Shown: positions 13,834 to 22,019 of the stretch, piece after piece
Layout: each line of letters starts with the position of its first letter
How positions within the stretch are numbered: the first letter of the stretch is position 1
Assembly (NCBI RefSeq): GCF_040546685.1
Contig: NZ_JBEPOH010000001.1
Coordinates: 2,852,001 to 2,916,000 of the forward strand
Length of the DNA stretch: 64,000 nt
Origin: Variovorax sp. OAS795
GTDB lineage: Bacteria > Pseudomonadota > Gammaproteobacteria > Burkholderiales > Burkholderiaceae_C
Direction: 5' to 3'
The notes under the pieces: model-generated
What the model saw: the letters and a program-made list of their open reading frames with translations, nothing else
Databases searched by the model: none
What the model was told of the DNA's origin: nothing
Made by a program: the position numbers and the translations under genes

Positions 13834-15377
13834 AGGCGCCCGCATTCCTTCGCCGCCTCTTCCGCAGCGGTCCTGCACCGAAGAGAACGCAGGTTCGCCG
13901 CTTCCAGGCGGCCCGGATCGACCGCCTCTCGGCCGACTGGATCGCGACCTATTCGAGCATCAACGAAGAACTTCGCGGTGACCTCGACCGGCTGCGCGCG
14001 CGGGGGCGCGAGCTGCGCAACAACAACGACTATGCGCGCAAGTTCTGCGGCATGGTCGAAACCAACATGGTGGGCCCGGCCGGCTTCGTCATGCAGGCGC
14101 GCGTCGAGAACGCGCCGGGCAAGGCCGACAAGCTCGCGAACGATGCCATCGAAGCGGCGTTCGTGCGCTGGCAGGCGGTGTGCGATGTCACCGGTCGCCA
14201 GTCGTTGCGCGATATGTGCGAGACGCTCGTCGGTGGCCTGCCGAGCGATGGCGAGTTTCTGGTGCGGCTGGTGCGCGGCCCCGATGCGCGCAACGAATTC
14301 AACTTCGCGCTGCAGCTCATCGACGTGGACCGGATCGACACCACATTCAACGGCGTGGAGCACTCGACGGGGAACACCGTCATCATGGGCGTGGAAGTGG
14401 ACGCGTATCGCCGGACGGTGGCTGTCCACATCTTCGAGGCGCATCCGAACGATGGTCCGCGCACATCGCGGCAGCGCGTGCGCCTGCCGGCCGAGGACAT
14501 CATCCACGGGTTCAAGGTCGAGCGCGCCGAACAGGTGCGCGGCATTCCTTGGATGGCGCCGGGCATGCTGAGCCTGCATCACCTGGGCGGCTTCATGCTG
14601 GCCGCAGTGCTGGCCGCCGAGCACGGCGCGAACCACTTCGGTTTCTTCACGCAGAACCAGGACGCCGCACCGGGCACCTTGCCCATTGGCGAGCGCGACG
14701 ACGGCGGCGACGCGATCACCACGAGCCAGCCTGGCGTGTACGACACCCTGCCGCCTGGCTACGACTTCAAGCCGCACGAGAGCAAATACCCGAACGAGGT
14801 CTTCGGCCCGTTCGTGAAGACCGCGCTGCAGCGCGTGGCGAGCGGCTGGCGCGTGTCGTATCACGCGCTCGCGAACGACCTCGAAGGCGTCAACTTCTCG
14901 AGCATCCGTAGCGGGACGCTCGACGAGCGCGACCGATGGGCATCGGATCAACAGTGGTTCATCGACATCCTGCTCAGGCGCGTACGGGCCGAATGGATGG
15001 TGATGTCCCTGCTGTCGAACGCGATAACCATGCCAAACGGCAGTCCGCTGCCCGCGGCGAAGGTCGCGAAGTTCGCCGCCCACGACTGGCTCGGCCGTCG
15101 TTGGGAATGGGTGGACCCGCTGAAAGACATGAACGCGCGCATCGCCGGCGTGGGCGCGGGCCTCGTCGCGCCGCAGGATCTGAGTGCGCAGATGGGCCGC
15201 GACTTCTACGACACGATGGTGAAGATCAAGGAAGCGCAGGACTTGGCGCAGCAGCTCGGCATCGTGCTGCCCGCCTATGCGACGAAGGTCGCAGCGCCGG
15301 CGGCGAAGCCTGCGCCGAAGGGCCGACCCGCAGCGGCCGATGAAGAAGACGAAGAGGAAGAAGAAGCCGCGACCTAG
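13830..15377 (+). CDS. Portal protein, lambda gpB family
   Basis: The dodecameric DNA channel at the capsid vertex. At 515 residues it has the family's size. Recognisable segments are the N-terminal SIDRLS/YSSINEELRGDL-like helix, RELRNNNDYARKFCGM, GFVMQARVEN, IDVDRIDTTFNGVEHSTGN, and GIPWMAPGML near the crown. The C-terminus is Lys/Pro/Glu-rich (EEDEEEEEAAT). It is coupled to the upstream gene by ATGA; the capsid fusion begins 50 bases downstream. Confidence 0.93.
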   Translation: MKAPAFLRRLFRSGPAPKRTQVRRFQAARIDRLSADWIATYSSINEELRGDLDRLRARGRELRNNNDYARKFCGMVETNMVGPAGFVMQARVENAPGKADKLANDAIEAAFVRWQAVCDVTGRQSLRDMCETLVGGLPSDGEFLVRLVRGPDARNEFNFALQLIDVDRIDTTFNGVEHSTGNTVIMGVEVDAYRRTVAVHIFEAHPNDGPRTSRQRVRLPAEDIIHGFKVERAEQVRGIPWMAPGMLSLHHLGGFMLAAVLAAEHGANHFGFFTQNQDAAPGTLPIGERDDGGDAITTSQPGVYDTLPPGYDFKPHESKYPNEVFGPFVKTALQRVASGWRVSYHALANDLEGVNFSSIRSGTLDERDRWASDQQWFIDILLRRVRAEWMVMSLLSNAITMPNGSPLPAAKVAKFAAHDWLGRRWEWVDPLKDMNARIAGVGAGLVAPQDLSAQMGRDFYDTMVKIKEAQDLAQQLGIVLPAYATKVAAPAAKPAPKGRPAAADEEDEEEEEAAT

Positions 15378-15427
15378 TGACATCGCGCGCCTTATGAATG
15401 TCAGTGCCGCGAAGTTGCAATAGCGGC

Positions 15428-17293
15428 ATGACTTCAAGTCTTCCTCAAGCTCTTCGCGAGCATCTGCCCACCGGGCAACTCAATCGCGCTTTCGTGGTGG
15501 AGCGGGCCTCCATCGACGAAGAGGCGCGCACCGTGAAGCTCGCCTTCGCGAGCGAGACGCCCGTCAATCGCGGCTGGTTCATCGAGGTCCTGGACCTCAG
15601 CCGCAAGTCGATGCGCACCGGCCGTCTCACCGCCGGCGCCAACCTCCTTTGTGACCACGACACACGAGATGTCGTCGCGGTCGTCGAGTCTGTGGAAATC
15701 GGTTCGGACAAGGTAGCCCGTGCCGTGGTGCGCTTCGGTCGAAGCGTGCGCGCAGAGGAAGTCTTCCGCGACGTGATCGACGGCATCCGCGTCAACGTTT
15801 CGGTGGGCTACATCATCCACGAAGCCATTCTGGACGGCACGCGCGACGGGTCTGACACCTACCGCGTGACCGACTGGGAGCCCTTCGAGTTGTCTCTGGT
15901 CAGCGTGCCAGCGGACGCGACTGTCGGTGTCGGCCGCAGTCTCCCCGCCGAGTTGCCGGCCGTTCCTTCCCTTCCTTCCCTTTCCCCATCTTCCACGGAG
16001 AACCGCGCCATGACGACGCCTGCAAACACGCCCCCCGCCAACCCGGCACCCACCATCGAAACGCCCGTGCAGCGCAACCACGCGAGCGAAATCAGCAAGA
16101 TCGCCGCGGCCATGCCCGGCGGTGCCGAGCTGGCGATGCGCTCGATTCAAGCCGGCCATACGGTCGAGCAGTTCCAGGCCGAAGCGATTCGCACGCTCGC
16201 ATCGAAGCCCGTGCCCACGGCCGACATCGGGCTGACCCCGAAGGAAACGCGCCGCTTCAGCATGGTGCGTGCGCTCAACGCGCTTGCCAATCCCGGCGAT
16301 GTCGGCGCGCGCAATGCAGCGGCCTTCGAATTCGAGTGCTCCAACGCGACCGCGACCAAGCTCGGCAAGACCTCGCGCGGCATCCTGATTCCGTTCGAAG
16401 TGCAGAAGCGCGACATGAACGTGGGCAGCGCGGCGGCCGGCGGCAACCTCGTGGCCACCGACCTGATGTCGGGCGACTTCATCACCATCCTGCGCGATGC
16501 GATGGTGCTCAACACCCTGGGCGTGCGCTTCCTGTCGGGTCTGGTGGGCAACATCGCGATTCCGAAGCAAACCGGCTCGGGCAGTGCCTATTGGGTAGCC
16601 GAAGGCCAGCCGCCGGACGAGAGCGGTGCGGCCATCGGTCAGGTGGCGATGTCGCCGAAGACGGTCGGTGCCTTCACCGACATCAGCCGCAAGCTGCTGC
16701 TGCAGTCGAGCATCGATGTGGAGAGCTTCGTGTCGTCCGACCTGGCGATGGTCCTCGGCCTGGCGATCCAGCGCGCCGCCATCGCCGGCGGCAGCGTGGC
16801 GAATGAGCCAAGCGGCATCCTCGCGAAGATTGCCGCCGGCGTGATCGGCGGCGCCAACGGCGGCGCACCGGACTGGGATCACGTCGTGGATCTGGAGACG
16901 GCCGTGTCGGTCGCGAATGCCGACGTGGGCACGCTGGCCTACCTCACTAACGCCAAGGTGCGCGGCAAGCTGAAGAAGACCTTCGTCGATGGTCCCGGCA
17001 CCGGCGAGCGCGTGTGGCAGAAGGGCAGCGAGCCGCTGAACGGCTACCGTGCCGCGGTCACCAATGCCGTGCCGAGCAACATCGCCAAGGGCACCGGCAC
17101 CAATCTGTCGGCGCTCATCTTCGGCAACTTCGCCGACCTCGTGATCGGCATGTGGGGCGGCCTCGACCTGATGGTCGATCCCTACACGCACAGCACCACG
17201 GGCACCGTGCGCGTGACGGCGCTGCAGGACGTGGATGTCGGCGTGCGCAACGTCGAGAGCTTCGCCACCATGGAAGACGCGCTCACCGCGTAA
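15428..17293 (+). CDS. Fused prohead protease and HK97-type major capsid protein
   Basis: One 621-residue reading frame carries both maturation functions. Residues 1 to about 165 are a U35/HK97 prohead protease with catalytic His in LLCDHDTRD and Ser in VNVSVGY. A Pro/Ser-rich linker (about 170-220) leads to a delta-like helical segment and the HK97-fold capsid (about 285-621: AAGGNLVATDLMSGDFI, VAEGQPPDESG, FGNFADLVIGMWGGLDL). Self-cleavage must release the capsid subunit. ATG 15428 gives the normal protease N-terminus; an in-frame ATG at 15398 adds ten unlikely residues. Confidence 0.9.
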   Translation: MTSSLPQALREHLPTGQLNRAFVVERASIDEEARTVKLAFASETPVNRGWFIEVLDLSRKSMRTGRLTAGANLLCDHDTRDVVAVVESVEIGSDKVARAVVRFGRSVRAEEVFRDVIDGIRVNVSVGYIIHEAILDGTRDGSDTYRVTDWEPFELSLVSVPADATVGVGRSLPAELPAVPSLPSLSPSSTENRAMTTPANTPPANPAPTIETPVQRNHASEISKIAAAMPGGAELAMRSIQAGHTVEQFQAEAIRTLASKPVPTADIGLTPKETRRFSMVRALNALANPGDVGARNAAAFEFECSNATATKLGKTSRGILIPFEVQKRDMNVGSAAAGGNLVATDLMSGDFITILRDAMVLNTLGVRFLSGLVGNIAIPKQTGSGSAYWVAEGQPPDESGAAIGQVAMSPKTVGAFTDISRKLLLQSSIDVESFVSSDLAMVLGLAIQRAAIAGGSVANEPSGILAKIAAGVIGGANGGAPDWDHVVDLETAVSVANADVGTLAYLTNAKVRGKLKKTFVDGPGTGERVWQKGSEPLNGYRAAVTNAVPSNIAKGTGTNLSALIFGNFADLVIGMWGGLDLMVDPYTHSTTGTVRVTALQDVDVGVRNVESFATMEDALTA

Positions 17294-17297
17294 GCCC

Positions 17298-17582
17298 ATG
17301 TTCGCCGAAGACCTGTCCGTTTTCTTCAGCGACTTCGCGGTGAGCGCCTCGTTCACCGTCGAAGGCGTGCAGAAGACCGCGCGCGTCATTTTCGACCGTC
17401 CCTATGCGGCGCCCTTCGGGATGCAGGCCGATGCAGAGTCACCGTCGTGCCAAGGCGCGACGGCCGACCTCGCCGGGCTGCAGCGCGATGACGCGATCAC
17501 CGTCGATGGGAAGACCTTCGAGATCGACCGAGCGGAAGCGGACGGCACCGGCGTGACGAACCTCGTGCTGAGGGGTCGCTGA
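17298..17582 (+). CDS. Head-tail joining protein (gpFII-like)
   Basis: A 94-residue protein beginning MFAEDLSVFFSDFAVSASF, with a small beta-barrel pattern (ARVIFDRPY, DAITVDGKTFEIDRAEADG) typical of phage head-tail attachment proteins of the lambda FII group. ATG 17298 is four bases after the capsid stop; the stop overlaps the next start by one base. It should dock on the portal after packaging to accept the tail. Confidence 0.75.
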   Translation: MFAEDLSVFFSDFAVSASFTVEGVQKTARVIFDRPYAAPFGMQADAESPSCQGATADLAGLQRDDAITVDGKTFEIDRAEADGTGVTNLVLRGR

Positions 17583-17995
17583 TGCTCGCACTGGAACCTG
17601 CCATCGTCGCCCGCCTGCGCGCCGAGCTGCCCGAGACATGGACCGTCAAGGGCATGTTTTCCGACAGCGGCCGGCGCGATGCGGAGCTGTTCGCTTCGGT
17701 GCTGTTCATTGACGGCAACGTGCCGGCCAGCGATGCGCCTGGCGCGCTCGTGCGGCCGTACTGGGCCATCACGCTGATGGCGAAGCGCAGCGACGCGGAC
17801 GCACCTGTCCATCTCGACAGCGCTTTCTCGCGCGTCATCGAGGCGCTGCAGGGCTGGACGCCCGGGCGGATCGCGGGCCGGCGCTGGGAGCGCCTCCAGC
17901 TTGCGAGCGTCAAGCCGCCGCCCTATCCCGAGGCCGGCCTCGTCGGCATCGAACTCGTTTTTTCCACATCCGCCCGCTTCGACGGGCAACCCTGA
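17582..17995 (+). CDS. Tail terminator / minor tail protein (gpU-like)
   Basis: A 137-residue protein starting at ATG 17582, one base overlapping the previous stop. The helix EPAIVARLRAELPETWTVKG, the central strand WAITLMAKRSDADAPVHLDSA and the strand-rich C-terminus (PEAGLVGIELVFSTSARFD) are the pattern of phage tail terminators, which cap the tube and set its length. Placement between joining protein and tail tube supports this. No sequence motif is decisive. Confidence 0.65.
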   Translation: MLALEPAIVARLRAELPETWTVKGMFSDSGRRDAELFASVLFIDGNVPASDAPGALVRPYWAITLMAKRSDADAPVHLDSAFSRVIEALQGWTPGRIAGRRWERLQLASVKPPPYPEAGLVGIELVFSTSARFDGQP

Positions 17996-18005
17996 AGGAA
18001 TCCCC

Positions 18006-18791
18006 ATGCCTATCGTGCACACCAAAACCGAACTGTCGGCCCCGCGTGGCCGCCTGCGCCTCGACATCCTGAACGCCCTCGAAGAACTGACCGGCGAGGA
18101 AGAGATGGGCAACTGCCCGAGCTTCGTCGTCACCGTCGATTCGGAGAAGGCCGAGGAATTCTCGGCCGAGACGGCCGCGAGCGAACTCATCGGCACCCTG
18201 ACCGGCAAGGTCAAGCGCACCGCGAAGATCACCTGCAACAACATGAGCATGGCGACTTACCAGCGCTTCCTCGCTGCGACCAGCGAGGTCGTGGAGCAGT
18301 CGGCCGTGGCGGTCACGGGCGAAATCCGCAAGGTCGTGCCCGGCAAGATCTATCAGCTCGGGCAGACCGCGGCCAATCCCATTGGCGTGCGCAACGTCAC
18401 CGCGGTGACCGTCAAGACCGAAGACGGCACCACGCCCTACGTGGCAGGCGAAGACTTCAACGTCGATCCCGAAACCGGCGCGGTGCAGATCCTCGCCGGC
18501 GGCGACATCGTGGCGGGCAATGTGGCGTTCGGCTACACGCCCGTGGCGGGTTCGTACACGCGCCTGAAGACCGGCGGTAACACGTCGTTCCTCTCGGCCA
18601 TCCGCGTCATGGCCGACAACGCCGCGGGCAGTAACAAGGATTGGTACATGCCGCGCTGCAGCCTGACGCCATCCGGTGACCTGCCCATCGTGTCGAACGA
18701 AGTCGAGTTCGTCACCGTCGAGTTCGATGTGGACATCCTCAAGTCCGCCAACGCGGAAGCGATCTACGTCGGAGGCCGCCCGGTCGCCTGA
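18006..18791 (+). CDS. Major tail tube protein
   Basis: A 261-residue protein with GAAGGAA ahead of ATG 18006. It has a tube-fold core and an inserted beta domain with repeated VTAVTVKTEDGTTPYVAGEDF and YTRLKTGGNTSFLSAIRVMA strands; a C-terminal strand reads VEFVTVEFDVDILKS. It lies between the tail terminator and the tape-measure gene, where siphoviruses keep the tube gene. The frame extends upstream to 17901, but that part is out-of-frame overlap with the terminator gene. Confidence 0.75.
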   Translation: MPIVHTKTELSAPRGRLRLDILNALEELTGEEEMGNCPSFVVTVDSEKAEEFSAETAASELIGTLTGKVKRTAKITCNNMSMATYQRFLAATSEVVEQSAVAVTGEIRKVVPGKIYQLGQTAANPIGVRNVTAVTVKTEDGTTPYVAGEDFNVDPETGAVQILAGGDIVAGNVAFGYTPVAGSYTRLKTGGNTSFLSAIRVMADNAAGSNKDWYMPRCSLTPSGDLPIVSNEVEFVTVEFDVDILKSANAEAIYVGGRPVA

Positions 18792-18898
18792 CCTTTGCGC
18801 CCGTCCCCGCGCCTGGCCGCGGGGGCGTGGCGACGCATGCGGCTTCGCACCGAGGCCTCATGCGCCGCCATCTCTCCTTCACCTGAACTTTCCGCTCC

Positions 18899-21619
18899 AT
18901 GGCCTTCAAGCCGATCCAGATCGTTATCAACGCCAAGGACGATGCGTCCAAGGTGTTCGACCGCCTGCAGCAGCGCGTGATCGCGTTCGCTGCGCTGGTG
19001 GCCGGCTACTTCGGCATTCAGGCCTTTGCCGGCTGGATCAAGGGCGGCGCCGACTTGGAGCAGGCGCTCAGCCGCGTGCAGGCGGCCACCGGCGCCACGG
19101 CGGCCGAGATGCGCATGCTGCGCAAGGCGGCGCAGGAGGCCGCCGCCGATGCCCGCTATGGCTTCACCGAACTGCAGGCCGCCGGCGCGCTGGAGAACCT
19201 CGCCAAAGCCGGCCTCAATGTGCGCGACGCCATCGCGACGCTGCCCGCGGCCATGCAGCTCGCGCGTGCCGGCGATGTCGAACTCGGGACCTCGGCCGAA
19301 TACCTGACGAAGATCGTCAACGGGCTGGGCCTGTCCTTCGCCGATGCCGGCCGCGTGGCCGACGTGCTCGCGCTCGGCGCGAACGCCACGAACACCAGCG
19401 TCAACGGCCTGGCGCAGGCGCTGAGCTATGCGGCGCCGCTCGCGAACACGCTCGGCCTGAGCCTCGAAACGACGGTCGCCATCGTCGGCAAGTTCGCCGA
19501 TGCCGGCATCGACGCGAGCCGCGCCGGCACGGCCCTGAACAGCATCTTTTCGCAGTTCTCCGACCCGGCCAGCAAGTTCCGCACGGAGCTGGCGGCGGCC
19601 GGCATCACGTCGACCAATTTCGAGAAGGCGCTTCACGAGCTGGCCGCGGCCGGCCCGGCGGGGCAGCGCGCCATTGCGGCGGTGGGGCAGGAAGCCGGCC
19701 CGGCATTGCGTGCGCTGCTGAATCAGGGTGTCGATTCGCTCGATGCGCTGACGAAGAAGCTCGAAAACGCCAAGGGCAGCGCGGCCGAGACGGCAGCGAT
19801 CATGCAGTCGAACCTCAACGGGGCGCTCAACGGCTTGCGCACCGCGTGGGATTCGACCATCAATGCGCTCACCACGCCGATCCTGCCGGTGCTGAAGCAA
19901 GGCGTCGAGCAGCTGTCGGGCGCGCTGCGCAGCGCCGTGGCCGATGGCACCGTGGGGCGGTTCGGCAATGCGCTGGCTTCCGCGTTCCAGAACGGCATCA
20001 AGTGGGTGCAGGCCTTCGTCGCGAGCGTCGATGTGCCGGCGCTCGTGGCGAAGGCGCAGGCGCTGGCCGACCGCGCCGGCGCGCTGCTCGACAGCTTCGG
20101 CCAGAAGGCGCAGACCACGGGCAGCATCGTGCAGGCGGTCTGGGGCGCGATGTCCGCCGGCGTGAACGTGGTCATCGCGGCCATGTTCAAGATGGCCGAG
20201 TCCATGGCGAACGTGGTCAGCGCGGTGCAATCCGGGCTGGCCGCCATCATCGGCGGCCTGGCGAAGATCAGCTTCGGCGAACTCTCGGCGACGTTCAAGG
20301 CGGCGGCCGATGAGGTGCGGCTCTCGGCCGAGGCCACGGGCGCGGTCGCCCAAGCGTTCGGCGAGAAAGCCGGCGAAGCCTTCGAGCGCGCAACCGAGGG
20401 CGCCGAGCAGGCGCAGGCCGGCTGGGCGGGCCTGACCGGCAGCGCCGCGGCCACCACGGCTGCGGCCACCAGCGGCGCCGCCGCCTTCACGGGCATGGCG
20501 GCCGAGATGAAGGCGGCCGGCGACACGGCGCAGGAAGCCGGCCAGAAGGCCGCCAGCGGCGCCGAAACGCAGCGGGTGAAGGCGGAGGAAGCCCGGGCCA
20601 CGGTCGAGCGCCTGCGGGCCGAATATGCGCAGGCCATCGAAACGAAGAATCTAGACCTGGCGGCGCTGAAGCTCGACGAGCTGAAGAAGGCGACCCTTGC
20701 GGCGGCCGATGCAGCGGTCACCAACAAGCGGGCGCAGGCCGAAGCCGCGGCCGAGATTGCCGCTGCGTTCCAGCGTGCCGGCGTGCAGACCAAGACCGAG
20801 CTGGAGACGATGGCGAAGACCGCCTTGCGCGACTTCGAGCTGATTCGCGACAGCGGGCAGGCGACCGCCATCGGTTTGGGCGAGGCATGGAAGAAGGCGG
20901 CCGAGGCGGCCATCGAGGCCGGCAACGGCGTGGCGCCCGGCTGGGTGCAGGCGCAGGCCGCGATGCGCGGCTTCGAGGTCGTGCTCGACAGTGCGGGACG
21001 CTCCACGGTCAAGCTGCGCGACGCACAGAACGACGCGATGCAGTCGGCCCACGGCCTAGCCGGCGCACTGCGCGAAGTCACGAACGCCCGCGAGCGCGAC
21101 ATCGAGACGCGCGAGAAGGCCAACGCCCTGAAGGAACGCGAGAACGCGCTGGAGAACAAGCGCCTTGGCCGCGATGCGAGCGGGTTCTCGACCGACAAGA
21201 ACGGCAAGACCGTGAACGCCGGCAGCGACCTGGGCACCCTGACCGGCATCGCCGCGTTCCTGAAGGCCGCCGGCGTCAGCGACGAGAAGCGGGCGCGCGC
21301 CATTGCGATGGAGTTCGCCGACGCGAAGGGCGACATCCCTTTCTTCAACAACCCGGGCCAGAAGAAGTACGCGAACGGCGGCACCCTCAGCCACGCGCTG
21401 CTGAAGGCCGCCGAGAAGGAAACCTTCTTCGGCAACGGCCAGACGCCGACCGCCATCCCGGTGCCGCAGTCCAACCGCACGGTGAACCTGCACCTGAACC
21501 TCAATGGCCGCGACTACGGCACGGTGAACACCGACGCCGCAGGCGCCGATGCCATCGAGGGCCTGCTCGCCAAGCTCGGCGCCGCGGCCGGCGCCTCATC
21601 CAACCGCCCGGGCAAATAG
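18899..21619 (+). CDS. Tail tape measure protein
   Basis: A 906-residue protein whose length sets tail length. It begins AFKPIQIVINAKDDASKVFD, has the TP901-type core (ATGATAAEMRMLRKAAQEAA, then AGAAENLAKAGL-like repeats and TNTSVNGLAQALSYAAPL), hydrophobic segments near residues 24-42 and 420-465 that may enter the host membrane, and a long Ala-rich coiled coil (about 540-760). ATG 18899 lacks a clear ribosome-binding sequence. The 107-base gap before it is too small for the usual G/GT frameshift chaperone genes. Confidence 0.93.
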   Translation: MAFKPIQIVINAKDDASKVFDRLQQRVIAFAALVAGYFGIQAFAGWIKGGADLEQALSRVQAATGATAAEMRMLRKAAQEAAADARYGFTELQAAGALENLAKAGLNVRDAIATLPAAMQLARAGDVELGTSAEYLTKIVNGLGLSFADAGRVADVLALGANATNTSVNGLAQALSYAAPLANTLGLSLETTVAIVGKFADAGIDASRAGTALNSIFSQFSDPASKFRTELAAAGITSTNFEKALHELAAAGPAGQRAIAAVGQEAGPALRALLNQGVDSLDALTKKLENAKGSAAETAAIMQSNLNGALNGLRTAWDSTINALTTPILPVLKQGVEQLSGALRSAVADGTVGRFGNALASAFQNGIKWVQAFVASVDVPALVAKAQALADRAGALLDSFGQKAQTTGSIVQAVWGAMSAGVNVVIAAMFKMAESMANVVSAVQSGLAAIIGGLAKISFGELSATFKAAADEVRLSAEATGAVAQAFGEKAGEAFERATEGAEQAQAGWAGLTGSAAATTAAATSGAAAFTGMAAEMKAAGDTAQEAGQKAASGAETQRVKAEEARATVERLRAEYAQAIETKNLDLAALKLDELKKATLAAADAAVTNKRAQAEAAAEIAAAFQRAGVQTKTELETMAKTALRDFELIRDSGQATAIGLGEAWKKAAEAAIEAGNGVAPGWVQAQAAMRGFEVVLDSAGRSTVKLRDAQNDAMQSAHGLAGALREVTNARERDIETREKANALKERENALENKRLGRDASGFSTDKNGKTVNAGSDLGTLTGIAAFLKAAGVSDEKRARAIAMEFADAKGDIPFFNNPGQKKYANGGTLSHALLKAAEKETFFGNGQTPTAIPVPQSNRTVNLHLNLNGRDYGTVNTDAAGADAIEGLLAKLGAAAGASSNRPGK

Positions 21620-21621
21620 AC

Positions 21622-22017
21622 ATGGCTGCACCTGCTTTCCACACGCTCGCCGGCCTGCCGATTCCACGCGGCATGGTCTGGGTCGATGAGTTCGGCTGGA
21701 GCCGCATCGAGAAGAGTCTCGAGTTTTCGCTCACCGGCGCGGCGTTGATCGATGCCGGCGTGCGCCTGGCCGGCCGGCCCATCACCTTGCAGGGCGAGGT
21801 CGAGGCCGGATGGATCAGGCGCGGCGCGCTCGCGGCACTGCAGACGCTCGCCGGGTCCGATGCCACCGGCGCGCACGCGCTCGTTCTGGCCGATGGCCGC
21901 ACCTTCAACGTGCAGTTCGCGCCCGGCCTGCCGGTCGAAGGCAAACCCATCGCGCGGCCCGAGCTGCCCGTCGAGAACTACCCCTACGTCGCCACCGTGC
22001 GGCTCATCACCGTCTGA
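21622..22017 (+). CDS. Minor tail protein, unknown detail (131 aa)
   Basis: Begins MAAPAFHTLAGLPIPRGMVW two bases after the tape-measure stop. The segment SLEFSLTGAALIDAGVRLAGR and the C-terminal ELPVENYPYVATVRLITV give a beta-rich protein of the type found at the distal end of siphovirus tails. No family is recognised. It overlaps neither neighbour but is only two bases from the next start. Confidence 0.7.
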   Translation: MAAPAFHTLAGLPIPRGMVWVDEFGWSRIEKSLEFSLTGAALIDAGVRLAGRPITLQGEVEAGWIRRGALAALQTLAGSDATGAHALVLADGRTFNVQFAPGLPVEGKPIARPELPVENYPYVATVRLITV

Positions 22018-22019
22018 CC

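Noticed and set aside
18795..18980. Small frame between tube and tape measure as a tail chaperone
   Set aside because: Ser/Arg/Pro-rich, runs into the tape-measure gene in the wrong frame, and is too short.
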